From: Orthonyx spaldingii
Lineage: Eukaryota; Chordata; Aves; Passeriformes; Orthonychidae
Assembly: GCA_013397795.1 (NCBI GenBank)
Contig: VZTJ01001205.1
Span: forward strand, 675,298 to 739,297
Direction of reading: 5' to 3'
Length of the DNA: 64,000 nucleotides
The translations under genes and the position numbers were made by a program. Positions 49,882 through 60,700 of the stretch are shown in pieces. Numbering within the stretch: position 1 is the first letter of the stretch; each line of letters opens with the position of its first letter. The notes below the pieces were generated by a model. That model saw only the letters and a list, made by a program, of their open reading frames with translations. It was not told where the DNA came from and searched no databases.

Positions 49882-50340
49882 TGAAACTCAAGATAGTTTT
49901 AGTATAGGAGGTAATATAAAAGTGGATCTTTATTTGGAGGCCTCCAGGGGCAGCCATGGAAAAATGTCCACAAAACCCCACCCCACATGGGTACGTACAA
50001 TTTTATAGGTTTTAGGAAATTAATATAATTGATAAAAAGCACTAATTAGGAGGACAAGTGGTGATGCAATTCCCCCCCAGGTCAAGCCCCTTCTCTGGAG
50101 TCCCCCCCTTGGTACTGGTTGTACTTTGTTCATGAAGAAGGGTCTCAAAGACCTTGTTCTCAACCTTGGTTCCCAGGAAGAACCAAGATAGGATAAGGGC
50201 CTTGTACACCCCAACTTGGAGTTTTGGAATTTGTTTTGTCTTCCTGCCTAGGAAAGCACACAGAAAACTACTGGGAAAACTAGTCACTAATATAATAGGC
50301 TACAAATACATGTGCAAAGAATAGAGAGCATATACATGGA
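49882..50340 (-). mobile_element. Probable solo LTR of an avian endogenous retrovirus
   Basis: A distinct segment of about 460 bp opens TGAAACTCAAG on the plus strand. Read on the minus strand it carries AATAAA (plus 49929-49934) and TATA-like sequence. The GGAGGCCTCCAGGGGCAGCC block and an AAGACCTTGTTCTCAACCTT-type segment resemble avian ERV LTRs as I remember them. No internal retroviral coding sequence is present. Target-site duplications and the exact right end could not be fixed, so family and bounds are uncertain. Confidence 0.45.
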
Positions 50341-53049
50341 AAGAAAAGGCAAAACCCCAAACGGCATCAGCCGGAGTTCACATCTGAGCTGGATGAACCC
50401 CAGTGCCGTTGTGGTGCTGGTGATGGGCTCTGGCGAGTGCCTGTGACCCGTTTCTCTGGCTGTCACACCCTGAGCAGGGGCTGCTCTGCTCACTCCTTTG
50501 GGGAATTACTTTGGTCCATGATCATGCAATTGGCTTCCTCACAGCTTAAGCAAAGAGCCAGAGCAGGGCTTGAAACCGGTTAGGTCTTTAACAGAGATTA
50601 TTCTATTCTCCTGGATTTAATTATGAACATACATTTCAAACACAAATACATGTATATATGGTCAAACTTTTATTTTGTCATTTCCTGCAGCTGAAATTCA
50701 TTGTGGATTGAAATACACAGGTTTATCTGCCTGACCTTTTGCTAATTATTAGATTGAGATAAGTGTGTATGTAAGTGACAAATTGCCTTTAATGACATTT
50801 AATCTGCACACTGACATTAATGGTGGGTTTAGCAGCCTGGTTATAGTCTTTGTTGCTGAGAGACGAAAAGAGCAAGGACTTTTATCTTAATTTGACCTTA
50901 TTCAAAAGATGTTTGTAGTAGTAGTCAATTTCTGATTAACTTAATGACCTGTTTTACATAGAAAGCAGTCAAACATTGATATATGAAAGGGCCTTGAGGT
51001 GATAGATTGCAGAGGCAGCAGTGCCATTGCCAGATTCTCACTCTTAATGGATGGGGGAGAGGGAGGTGGGAAGAGGAGCAGCCCCAAACTCTTCTTGCTG
51101 ATACCAGAAGGGAACGTGCCACGTCCAGAAAACATGGTTAGAAAAGCATCTGTTGAAGGCTGGATGCAAATAGCCAATGTTTGACTGTTCTGAATGGTTT
51201 TCTGTGCAGTCCAGCGTTGTGAAACAGGACTGCACATCCACTGAATGCAGTGAAAGTGTCTCCACGGGGGATTACTGAGCTGAATCCGTCTGGGAATTAC
51301 ATGGCCCCGTATCGAGGTCAGCCATGGCCTAGTTCTGTGACAACAGATCTGCACATCCCGGAGGGCAAACACAGCTCTGAGCCCAAGGTGGGCAACTGGC
51401 GTCCTTCCCTCTCATTGCCCTGTGGTATATTTTCAGAATGATTTAAGAGGGACTTCAGAGACAAGAGCAGAGGTTATAAACTGCTTTTAGGAAAAGTAAA
51501 CACCTAAGCAAATCATTCAAGAACCCATTAAATGGCTAGACAGCTCCTATAAATACAGTCCATAATGCACTTTGGAATGCTCCAGCACCTGCTGGCTCTG
51601 ATGGGCTTTCCTCTGAGAGCTCCTGAAAGTTACATTTTAATGGTAGAAATTGTTCCTTGCACATCACTGAAAAAAGTGAAGATGCAGTTCAGAAGAGAGC
51701 TGGAAGGATTATAATGCACCTTAAGTTTGTAAACCAACTGAATTAATTTATAGTTTAATGCCATTTTTTAGTGCAACAGAAATGCCTTGAAAACTAAACC
51801 AAACCGAGTGGCAAATTGACACAAATGTTTAGTGAATTGAGATCAACACTTATTACATCAAGTGACAATGGAAATGCAAACAGAATGCCTTGGCATGTTG
51901 TCGTGGAGCCCTTCAGCTGCTGCCTGCCTTGGCGGGGAGGTGCTGCCCAGGCAGCAGTCACTGGGCCATTACAGAGCCTCTAAAAGCACCACATGAGCTG
52001 GAGAGAAGTGTTTGGCATTGAAGGTTTCAATTTTGGGTTTCTGTAGTCTGCAGTGTGTCTGCTGTGTGTCAGCCACATCCAGCTGGAGACGCTTCTGCCT
52101 GTGCTGCTGCTGTGTGAAGGCTGTTCATAAAGCACTGTTGTTGTCATTAAATAAAAACAACCAAACGCAGCTACTGTGCCCACCCTGTCAGTGGGACAGC
52201 CTGGGGACTGCTGCTGCCTCCCAGGGCTGGCAGAGGAAAAGGGAGATATTTCCAGCATGGGCTCAGACCATCGTTTGGGCATTTGCTGACCTCCATCTTC
52301 TATCCAGTTATTCCTTTCCCCCCAAAATGTAAGTTCTTTGATAATTCCCCGTGTTCCACTGTATCAAGGTGAACTTGGGTCTATGAGTTAACAACATTGA
52401 GAGAATTCATTGGGAAGAGACCAACAGCTCTGTGTGGGAACAGGAAACCAAGCAAAGCCCAAAAAAGCACCCCCCAAACGGATGAAGAGCCTCATATGTG
52501 TCTTGTATGCTAAAAGGTATTTTATGGCTATGCCTTTTACAACAGAATTAAATTTTAAGTTTGTGCTGCCCCATCTAATTTCTGTTCTCTGTTACTGTAA
52601 AGGGGAATTTGAATACTGCATCCCAAGTGGATAAATTATTATCCAAGGGCTGTTTTCACTGTGCTGATGCTCAGTTTGGATGTTGACCCTTTTGAGGCCA
52701 GGAAGGGTGTCTCCAGGCCGGCACCAGTGCAATTGTAATTGCATTTCCTTGTGAGTGCCCCCATTTGTTCTGGATTGCTGTCCAATCTGATCCAAGAGCA
52801 GAATGCCAAAAAAGATCATTTGGATCATTTTGAGTGAGCTTCTGTAGCTCTTGGGAAGCAGGTGTTGATGTAATTAATTCCTGTTCGAGCATATCTTTAA
52901 AATAAATAAATCTGGTCTTCACTTTGAATTGCCAGTAATTGAGAAACCACTGCAGTCCTTAGGAAGTTGTTCTAGTGGTTAATTACCCTCACAGTTAAAA
53001 ATTAGCATCCTATTTATAACCCAACTTTTTTTCTCACTTCTGCTTGCAG
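50341..53049. other. Non-coding stretch with AT-rich blocks
   Basis: 50580-50960 and 51480-51900 are AT-rich and repeat-free with TAAT motifs, possibly conserved elements. The rest is mixed. No gene supported. Confidence 0.35.
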
Positions 53050-53088
53050 CCGCTGGATTTTATCATGCCAAAAGAACCCATTCTTTGG
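53050..53088 (+). CDS. Weak candidate microexon, product unknown
   Basis: A strong acceptor (CTTTTTTTCTCACTTCTGCTTGCAG) is followed by an open frame PLDFIMPKEPILW. It reaches a plausible donor TGG|GTATTG at 53089, giving 39 nt in phase 0. The same frame stays open to a stop near 53207 if unspliced. A good acceptor alone is common by chance, so support is thin. Confidence 0.15.
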
Positions 53089-53959
53089 GTATTGTTCCAC
53101 ACTTTCCTTCATTTCCACATTTCTTTTTATTTCCATGTAGAGACAACAAAGATACAGCAATATGTTTTGATTTTGGAGTTTTTTTGCCTGAGATTGGACT
53201 ACATATGAAATGTATTCTAAGATTCTTGGGTGAAAATTGCTACAATACACAAATTTCACAAAGATCCATTAATTATCCCTGTTTTCCCAGTGTGAGCTTC
53301 TGTACCTCCCAGTGGTGTACACTCAGCAGGGTTTCTTGCATCCTTTTGTCTTCTATTAATATTGATGCAGTTTTCCTGGGACTGACACCTGGGGGAGAAT
53401 GAAAATTCCCTTGCTGGCAGTTGGGGGTTGAGTGTGTGCCACTGCAGCTGGGGAGGCGCAGCCTTTGCCCACAGTGAGGTTTGCAGGCACCAACCAAAAG
53501 AGCTCCATTGTCTCTCTGTGGTTTTACCTCCTTCCTTAGAAACCTTGCAGGGCTGGTAGCTGTGTGTTGCACGGTAACAGCAATGATGTTTGAGAGGGAG
53601 GAGGAGATGCTTGTCACTGCACATTTCATGGTCTCGTGCACTGGGATGTTATTTGGTGGCTGGCAATTACAGACTGCTGTGCTAACAAACCTGCACTCAA
53701 ACTGCTCTTCTTGTAAGAGGCCAGAACCAGATTCTGTACCCCAAATGCTTTAAAAAACACATTTTCAACAAATTTACTTGATCTGTGTTAAGAAAGTGGC
53801 GACCTTAGCAAAGGTCTGTGTTGTGCTTTAGCAGATATGGGTGGTATGTGGATTCCTTATTCTTCATGACCTTAAATTATCTAGAAATATATTGGCAGAT
53901 GAAAGCATTTTAGTCCTTGCTTTCTTCCTACTTTGGAGCTCTATAGACATCTCACAAAC
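53089..53959. other. Non-coding stretch, no feature seen
   Basis: AT-rich then mixed sequence. Overlapping ORFs on both strands at 53.25-53.75 kb have no motif. Confidence 0.4.
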
Positions 53960-54392
53960 TGGAGGGCTGTGAGGATGAGGAAGGTCTGGAGCATCTCCCT
54001 GCCCAGGGAAGGCTGAGGGAGCTGGGGCTGCTCAGCCTCGAGAGGAGCCCCAGCTGAGAGGGGCCCTCAGCCCTGGGTGTCCCTGTGTGCAGGGAGGGGC
54101 AGAGCAGGGCCCAGGCTCTGCTCCGGGCCCAGCAGTGGCACCAGAGGGACGGGCAGGGACTGAGCTCAGCAATTCCCTGCCCAGGAGGCACAACTTCTGC
54201 CCTGGGCAGTGCCCAGCCCTGAACAGGCTGCCCAGGGAGGGGCTGGAGTCTCCCTCCCCGGGGATATTCCAGAGCCACATGGACACAGTGCTGTGCCCTG
54301 TGCTCTGGGATGGCCCTGCCTGGGCAGGGAGGTGGCACCAGGGACCCTCTGGGGTCCCTTCCAGCCTGGCCCAGCCTGGGATTCTGTGGTGA
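53960..54392 (+). mobile_element. GC-rich CR1 LINE 3' fragment (distinct subfamily)
   Basis: Landmarks are GGTCTGGAGCATCTCCCTGC, AGGGAGCTGGGGCTGCTCAG, CAGGCTGCCCAGGGAGGGGC, GACACAGTGCTGTGCCCTGT and a 3' end CCTGGGATTCTGTGGTG. The middle differs from the copies at 41 and 46 kb, so it is another CR1 subfamily in plus orientation. The 213-codon minus-strand frame over it is spurious. Confidence 0.85.
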
Positions 54393-55434
54393 AGGCCGTG
54401 TGTAAGGAAACCCCAAAGCAGACACTCCAGCCCTGGTGTCAGCTCCAGATCCAGCTGTCAGCTGAGGTTTGCTGCTATCCCCGAGGCTGGTGTCCCTGGA
54501 GCTGGCCGGGCTCTGGCTCTCTCCCCCTGCACCTGCAGGGCTTTGCAGGCAGAGGCACCTGCAGCTGCAGGGCTCTGCCGTGGAGAGATCCAAAGCTTCT
54601 GGGCACCAGATGACAATGCTGACTTTGGGGGCTTCTGCTGGTCAATGGGCATAGCTGGTTAGTGAGACAGACACCTCAGTTTCTGTTTGACTTTGTGTCT
54701 GTGTCTGTTGGAACACGGAAAACTCTGCAGAGATTTTTTTTCTCCTGCATGTTTTCACTGGTATTTTAAATGAACGTGCTTTTCCAGTGTCAGCTCCTGC
54801 CACCATTGTCACTTTAGCCTTTTAAAGTACTTTTTCTTGTCACAATCTTTCTGATAAAAGTGTCTGTCGAAAAGAGGAGTTATCAGATGTGACAGAATAC
54901 TCACGTTTTGAAGGTGCACATTGCACTTCTTTTGGCAGTGACAGTTGAAACGTTGCTGCAGTCAGAAAATACAGACGTGGTCCAGCTGATATGTAGGCTT
55001 GGAGTTTTACTCTTTGCTTGTTGCTATTTCATTTGTTTTACTGACAGAGGAGGATTTGCAGCACCTGGTGCCAGGCCCTGAGCCAGAGCCAGGGACCCTT
55101 TGGATTCCTAGTCCTTGTTGTGGGAGCAGAGTCAAAAGCTGGTGCTGAGCACTCAGTGCTCACACAGGATTGGGGTGGGTGGGGGATTTCTCTAGGCTGG
55201 CTGGGAGTCTGTGGCCAAAATCTACTTTGATGAGCACAGTTTGATGTGTGCTTTAAATTCCTGCTTAAGCCTTGAAAACGGGTCCATGAAACCCACAAAG
55301 CCCTGCCCGCAGACGACAGACGGAGCCAATCCTGTGTGAAATCATTTATTATAAAGTTCTTGGGCCTTTTTTTCTCAGTTTGCCTTCGTTTCCCCACCCA
55401 TGAAATAAAAATACCAACCTTCTCTTTCTTCCAG
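54393..55434. other. Non-coding stretch, no feature seen
   Basis: GC-rich to about 54.65 kb, then AT-leaning. No supported gene or repeat. Confidence 0.4.
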
Positions 55435-55577
55435 GCTTTCTTATCTGTGCTAATACAAAGCTGCTCGGGGATGCTTTTGTGCCATATGTCTTCACAGTGC
55501 TGAGCAGAGGGGGGCTGTCAGTCTCAGCTGGGGGCCTGTATTACTACTCATTCTGTAGTCATACAAATAGTGGATAA
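55435..55577 (+). CDS. Weak candidate exon, open frame after a strong acceptor
   Basis: A pyrimidine-rich tract ending CTTTCTTCCAG (AG at 55433-55434) precedes a frame that opens with two leading bases. It runs 46 codons (begins FLICANTKLLGDAFVPYVF) to TAA at 55575. The composition is coding-like and includes a hydrophobic stretch, but no family is recognised. A terminal exon would need a nearby poly-A signal, which is not evident. Confidence 0.15.
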
Positions 55578-56159
55578 TATAATAATAATGCAGAAAAGAA
55601 AGTAAATGCTCTTTATATGGAATAATTGAATATCGCTGTGACGTTGAACAATGACTCTTAAAAGGATGGGGGGAAGTCATGCTTTTTTCTTCCTTAATTA
55701 CAGTTGAACTCAAATTACTATATTTAGTTATTTCTAAAGCTCCATTGTATTTTTCTGTGTCTGAAAGAACACAATGATTTGGATACGCATGCATTTTCCT
55801 CTCCAGATGTCCTATTGCCTCTTGAATGTGGTTTTATATCTTCATATCTCCAATAATGGAAGCTTGGATTTCTGCTCCAGTAGTGTGCCAATTATGCAGG
55901 TCAATATTAAAGGAATATTATAAATGGTCTCTGTAGGCTTAGAATAGCTTTATCTCACTCTTGCCAGTACTTTGTATGTGGATAACTGTCTTAGCTTCCT
56001 TGCCTTTGTGTTTTATTTGGATTAATGGGTAACCTAGATATTTTCAAGTGCCTGTAATACAGTTCTTTCTGTAAGAGACTGGAGAAGTTCTTGTCCTCTA
56101 GGATTGAATTCCCTGTTAAATTTGCAGCACTTTATGCACTCCTTTGGGCAGGTGAAGTG
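55578..56159. other. AT-rich non-coding stretch
   Basis: AT-rich and repeat-free, possibly containing a conserved element around 55800-55990. No gene. Confidence 0.3.
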
Positions 56160-56258
56160 TTCAGTGTTGAAGGGAGCCCAGTGTCCTGGGCTGTGGAGGT
56201 GTGAAGGGTTCAGTGTTGAAGGGAGCCCAGTGTCCTGGGCTGAGGGGTGTGAAGGGTT
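56160..56258. repeat. 49-bp tandem duplication
   Basis: TTCAGTGTTGAAGGGAGCCC followed by AGTGTCCTGGGCT occurs at 56160 and 56209. The GAAGGGTTCA start of a third partial unit follows at about 56251. Confidence 0.9.
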
Positions 56259-56839
56259 CATGTGGCAGTTCCTGCAGGAAAGACGAGGTGCGGAATCATC
56301 CGGCAGCTCCCTCTGCCTTGTCTGAGCTGGAGAATTCATTGATTTCCTGCTGTTCACACTGGGGTTTAGTTCCTGGCAGTCACAGGGAGGTGCTGTGCTG
56401 TCCCCACACCCTGGCATGTTCTGGGACGTGGTGTCCCCACCTGGGCCCAGCCGGGTGGGAGCTCGGTGTTGGTGCTCTCGTGGCACACGCGAGCCGTGCT
56501 CAGGCTGAGCAGCCGCTGCTGCCCCTCACGCTGCCACAGGGTCAAAGGCACGGCTTTACCAACGATGCACTCCTGGCCCTGTTAAAATCAGATTTTACAC
56601 CGGAATTTTTTGGTGATTGTGGGGCTTTCCATGTGTGCACAGCATAGGTTCCATTTCACACTGCCTAAAGGGGAGCTGTGGGGCTCTTGCTGGCAAAGAT
56701 GCTCAGGCTTCTCCTTCCCTGCTTGTCTACCCCCAGCCTCCTTCACTTCACATCTCCCCATCCCAGGTTCTCTGCCTGCCAAGCCTGTGTGATATTTCTC
56801 TACTTCAAAGCAGAGTAACACAATGTAATGGTGGCAATA
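56259..56839. other. GC-rich non-coding stretch
   Basis: Chance ORFs on both strands; no recognisable feature. Confidence 0.35.
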
Positions 56840-57440
56840 TATTTTAAGATCCTTGCTAACCAGTTTGTCTCACTGAGCTGAGGAGTTTAATAAGCTGTAA
56901 GACATGTTTTTGTCTTGCCAGCCTCTGTCTTCTCATAGCAAACGATATTCATATCAAAGAGTAGCTAATGTTAAGGGTTATGTACATGAGAGCACCCTTG
57001 ATGGGAGGCATGTAGCAATGATAACAGAAGTAGTTTGACACAAAGCCGCCTGAAAAGGGGGAACTCCTTCACACACATCTTCACTCTTATGTGCATTTCA
57101 ATTTACACTACATCAAATTGGATTAGAGTCTGTTAATTCAATTAATGACTACATTGAAAGTTTGCCTTTGCTCGTAGTGAAAACAGGAGGGCAGCTCCTA
57201 ATAGCCTATGGATTTAATGACTGCAACTTTGAAGAGTGTTAAGCTAAAGTGAAGTTCAGAATGGCTTGTTAACTGGGTTTATTAGCTGTTGACCTTCCCT
57301 TTCAGCATAATAGTAGCAGCCAGACTGAAGAAAGCATTAACGTCCTCATTAGCATTTATCTAAAGATAGGCTGCTGCCCATTCCACAGCAAATTAGCTCA
57401 ATCAGCCATAAAGAGCCTGAGAAACATTTTCTTACATACC
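56840..57440. promoter_or_regulatory. Candidate conserved non-coding element
   Basis: A repeat-free block rich in homeodomain-like cores: GTCTGTTAATTCAATTAATG, GGATTTAATGACTGC, AACGTCCTCATTAGC, AGCAAATTAGCTCAATCAGC. It is among the strongest enhancer-like textures in the window. There is no open frame. Conservation is inferred, not shown. Confidence 0.35.
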
Positions 57441-58559
57441 TTTAATTCTCTTTCTTGCTCCAGTCTTCCCCCCTCCCCCTCCTTTTTTTTAAAGTTAGTC
57501 AAGTTCATTTTATCCAGCTTATTGAGACTGAAGCCTCAGGACAGTTGCATTTAAAGTGTTTCTACATGCTTATATAATTATAGACCTTCTCCTGTGAGAC
57601 AAAGGCATGGGAGTGGAATTACAGGCTTTCAGGGATGTCCTTGGCTTAGCCTTTTGCAGAGATTACGGATGTCTTGCTTGTTTTCCAAGGTGACGAAATG
57701 CCCCTGGTTGGCTCAGCTGCAGACAAAAAAGTTTTGTTACCTGCCCTCCCTCACTGCTGGCCTGGCTTTAAAGAGAGGAAATGAGATTGGAAAGTGTCAA
57801 ACGTGGTTTATATTTGTCACATCCAATGGTGAAAGGATTTATGCCTTTAGTGTAGTGGGTTTTGTTCAGTGTAAATAATTTATATAGAATTGATTGTGAT
57901 CTTCTGTACATCGACAGCCGAGAAGGCTCAGAGTGCCAGCCTCTATCCTGCCCACAAATCTGATGCCCAGTTTATGAAGAATAAGTTTTGACAAACCTAT
58001 AACCTGATACATTTAAATTGTTTTCTGGGTCCTTTTATTGTTCTATCTATTCAATCTGAAAAGATGCTAAAAGAATGTCAACCCCAGCTCCAGAATACTT
58101 TGCTTATTCAGATGAGATAAGCCTTGTCTGTTTACAGTTCAGAATGTACTTACAGGTTTTGCTGTATCGAACCTCATATTCCCTTCCAAAGGTTATCAAT
58201 GAACATTAATACAGGTCACTGAAATAAAAACATTAATAAACAGATAGCATTTCCCTACTTTTTTAATACATTGGAGAAAAAAAAAGGAGAGAAAGAAATT
58301 AAAAGAATTTAATAAAAAAACCCCTGTTTTACAAGGAGGCAAGGAATCCAGTGGCAGTTTAATTACCAGTAGTATCTCACTTGGTCCCGGTTGCTTTACA
58401 GCAATTTAGTGGTTTTTCTTCTTCAGCATTTCATAAGAGTTCCTCTCACAATTTTTAGTTCTATTATATGAAGTATTATATAAACTTCTTTAACAAGACT
58501 GTTGCTTTCTCCGACCTTTTAAAACAGATTGTAAGAGCAAAGCAAAAAAGTAATCTTGG
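57441..58559. other. Non-coding, AT-rich
   Basis: 57900-58480 is strongly AT-rich with A-runs and may hold another conserved element. The frame at 57594-57878 has no splice support. Confidence 0.35.
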
Positions 58560-58615
58560 TTCAGAGGGAGGAGGAGGAGGAAGGTGGAAGGATGAGAGGA
58601 AGGAGGAGGAAAGTT
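58560..58615. repeat. Purine-rich (GGA)n tract
   Basis: About 55 bases of almost pure purine, GAGGGAGGAGGAGGAGGAAG and onward. It is a low-complexity repeat that directly abuts the CR1 copy. Confidence 0.85.
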
Positions 58616-58618
58616 CCC

Positions 58619-58866
58619 AGGTAACAAGTGACAGGGTAGGAGGAAATGGTCTCAAGTTTAGCCAGGGGAGGTTTAGTTTGGACATTAGGGAATATTTCTT
58701 AATGGAATGGGCTGTCCAGCCCTGGCACAGCTGCCCAGGACAGCGGTGGAGTCCCCATCCCTGGAGGGATTTAACAGATGTGTGAATGGCCTTGGCAGTG
58801 CTGGGGAGTGGTTGGACTGGCTGACCTTGGAGGACTTTCCCAACCTCATGGTTCTGTGATTCTCTG
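58619..58866 (+). mobile_element. CR1 LINE 3' fragment
   Basis: It reads AACAAGTGACAGGGTAGGAG, GGTCTCAAGTTTAGCCAGGG, GAGGTTTAGTTTGGACATTA and TGGAGTCCCCATCCCTGGAG. It ends CCTCATGGTTCTGTGATTCT, the classic avian CR1 3' terminus in plus orientation. Confidence 0.95.
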
Positions 58867-59317
58867 GTAGTGTGAAACTGCCCTCGAGGCACAATCTGCA
58901 CTGCCTGTGGTGTCCTAGGCTTGTGGTTGCCTTGGCCTGTGGCTTTCCCTGAGGTGTTTTCCCTCAGTTGTCCTCTGCCCTTGGGTTACTCTGTGGTTCT
59001 GTGCCCAGCTCCTGTCAGAGCAGGAGTTTACCAAAGCTCTTGGTGCCCCCTTTCCTCCTGTAAACATCAAGAGTCAGAACTTGGGTTTATTTACAAAACT
59101 TTCATAGGAATTTTTTAAAAGTATTTTTATTAAATTTCTATTTATTCTTTACAGGTCTCTGCTTCCAGTCACCCCGTCGTTAGATTTTCCAAACCAGTAA
59201 TTGTTCAGGATTTTATATCTGATGTAATATTTCTCTTGCAGGAATAATCAGAAGCCAAAAGTTCGACAGTTTCAACATAAACAGTTAAACATAGGCTCTA
59301 AAATTTAAGACCTTGAT
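58867..59317. other. Non-coding, with weak exon-like segments
   Basis: Two acceptor-like sites (AG at 59153-59154 and 59240-59241) are followed by short open frames of about 30 and 22 codons. No strong donor or family match supports them. Confidence 0.3.
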
Positions 59318-59460
59318 CTTTGTAAGTGTGGGTCCAGGCCTAGCAAAGTACTTAAGCATGTGCTTAATCTTAAGCCCCTGGGCAGCACCATTAACTTCAA
59401 CAAAACTCTCCCTGTATTTAAAGTTAAGCTTGTCCTGAAGGATTCTGCTGAACTGGAGCA
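59318..59460 (-). mobile_element. Ancient dispersed repeat, sauropsid type
   Basis: Its phrases include GTACTTAAGCATGTGCTTAA, AGCACCATTAACTTCAACAA and AAAGTTAAGCTTGTCCTGAA. They match, in reverse, a widespread old repeat known from birds, turtles and crocodilians. Its consensus has TTCAATGGGACTACTC and GCTTAAAGTTAAGCAYGTGC motifs. I cannot name the family with confidence. Highly diverged, non-coding. Confidence 0.45.
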
Positions 59461-60059
59461 GGAATACTTGGCATCTTGAAGGATAAAGCCATAAAACCGG
59501 CCCAGTTTATTAAGGCAGCTCAACTTCTTCAGCTGTCGTTAGTTTTAAGAGGATTTTGGAACACAGTGATTTTCTTTGCTTCTGGGGAATCCACTGTGTT
59601 GGCTGCTGCCTTGAAGGTATTCCAGCTGCACTCAGGGAACCTACATTTTGTTATATACTTCAGGAAAAGTTCCTTTAAATAAAATGGTGGAGGATTTTCA
59701 CCTAAATATAATGTCTAAGTGCTGGAGATTTGAAGATTTTTCCTCCCACAGAGGAGAATCCTGCTTTTTTCTTTTTATTTGTGAACGTCAGAGTTTTGAT
59801 CTGGTCACAGCTTTGAAATCTGTAGCCCAAAAGGGGCATTTTGTTGTTTGTGGATTTTTCTGGCACCTGTTCTGCCTATAACACATTTTGGGTTGTGAGT
59901 TCAGTTAATTAAAAATACAAAGTTGTGCTGATGGGGAGGAAGTAGATGCAACTCTATCGTAGAGTTACAAAAGCCCCATGGGTTTAATAGGATTAAATCC
60001 GACTCCTAATAGGGACGGGCACAATACAGAGAGCTCAGCTCAGCTTTGAGCACTTTTAC
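59461..60059. other. Non-coding stretch, no feature seen
   Basis: AT-leaning sequence with short ORFs; nothing recognised. Confidence 0.4.
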
Positions 60060-60700
60060 TTGTGCTGTCCGAGCTGCCCGGGGTGAGGGATGGGGAGGGG
60101 CGGCAGGGCCAGCGGGTCAGGGCAGGACAGGACAGGGGTGACGCTGCTGGGCGAGGACGATGCCTGCAAGCACCGGGATCCTTTGGTCCGTGGCTCCAGC
60201 TGCCATCGTGCCACTGCGAAATGGCTTTTCAGAAAGTCGCCCTGGAGCGCTGCGGCCACAGCGCGAGCACGGGCAGGTGTGACCGTGTCAGCAGGGCTGG
60301 GGACAGCCGGCGTGGCAGCGAGCCTCTCGGGCGCCGTGCTGCCTGCGCGGGGTGTTTTTCCTGAGGCTGGATTTGGGAAAAGCTGGGCGGTAGCACCATC
60401 TGCAGGCTGCGAGCCGGGGCGGGCGCCGCTCGCTGCGCCCAGCCCGGCGCTCGCAGGGAAAAGCGGGGACTGGAGGCACCTGGAAGGGAGGGAGGATCGG
60501 GAGGAGCGGTGCCAGCGCTGGCTGTTGAGCGTTTCCAGTGTGTGCTCTCACTCCGTGCGGCGGGGCCGTGCCCAGCGGGGAGCGAGAGCCGCGGCGCTGT
60601 GCCCGGCGCGGGTGGCAGCGGTGACAGTGCCCCTGTGCCGGGCTGCTGCCTGGAGACGGAGCTCAGGCAGTGCCTGGCGCTTGTCACCAAGCCTGTCCCT
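60060..60700. promoter_or_regulatory. Second CpG island, candidate promoter
   Basis: CpG density is high. 60241-60480 alone holds well over 20 CpGs, including AGCGCTGCGGCCACAGCGCG and GGGCGCCGCTCGCTGCGCCC. This is rare in the surrounding DNA. It suggests an active or ancestral promoter, perhaps an alternative start of the plus-strand gene or of another transcript. No convincing coding start or donor was found, and the 226-codon frame through it looks like a GC-driven accident. Orientation is unknown. Confidence 0.5.

Noticed and set aside
53952..54593. 213-codon minus-strand ORF
   Set aside because: It runs antisense across a GC-rich CR1 3' end; the composition is Ser/Pro/Gly/Arg-rich with no domain.
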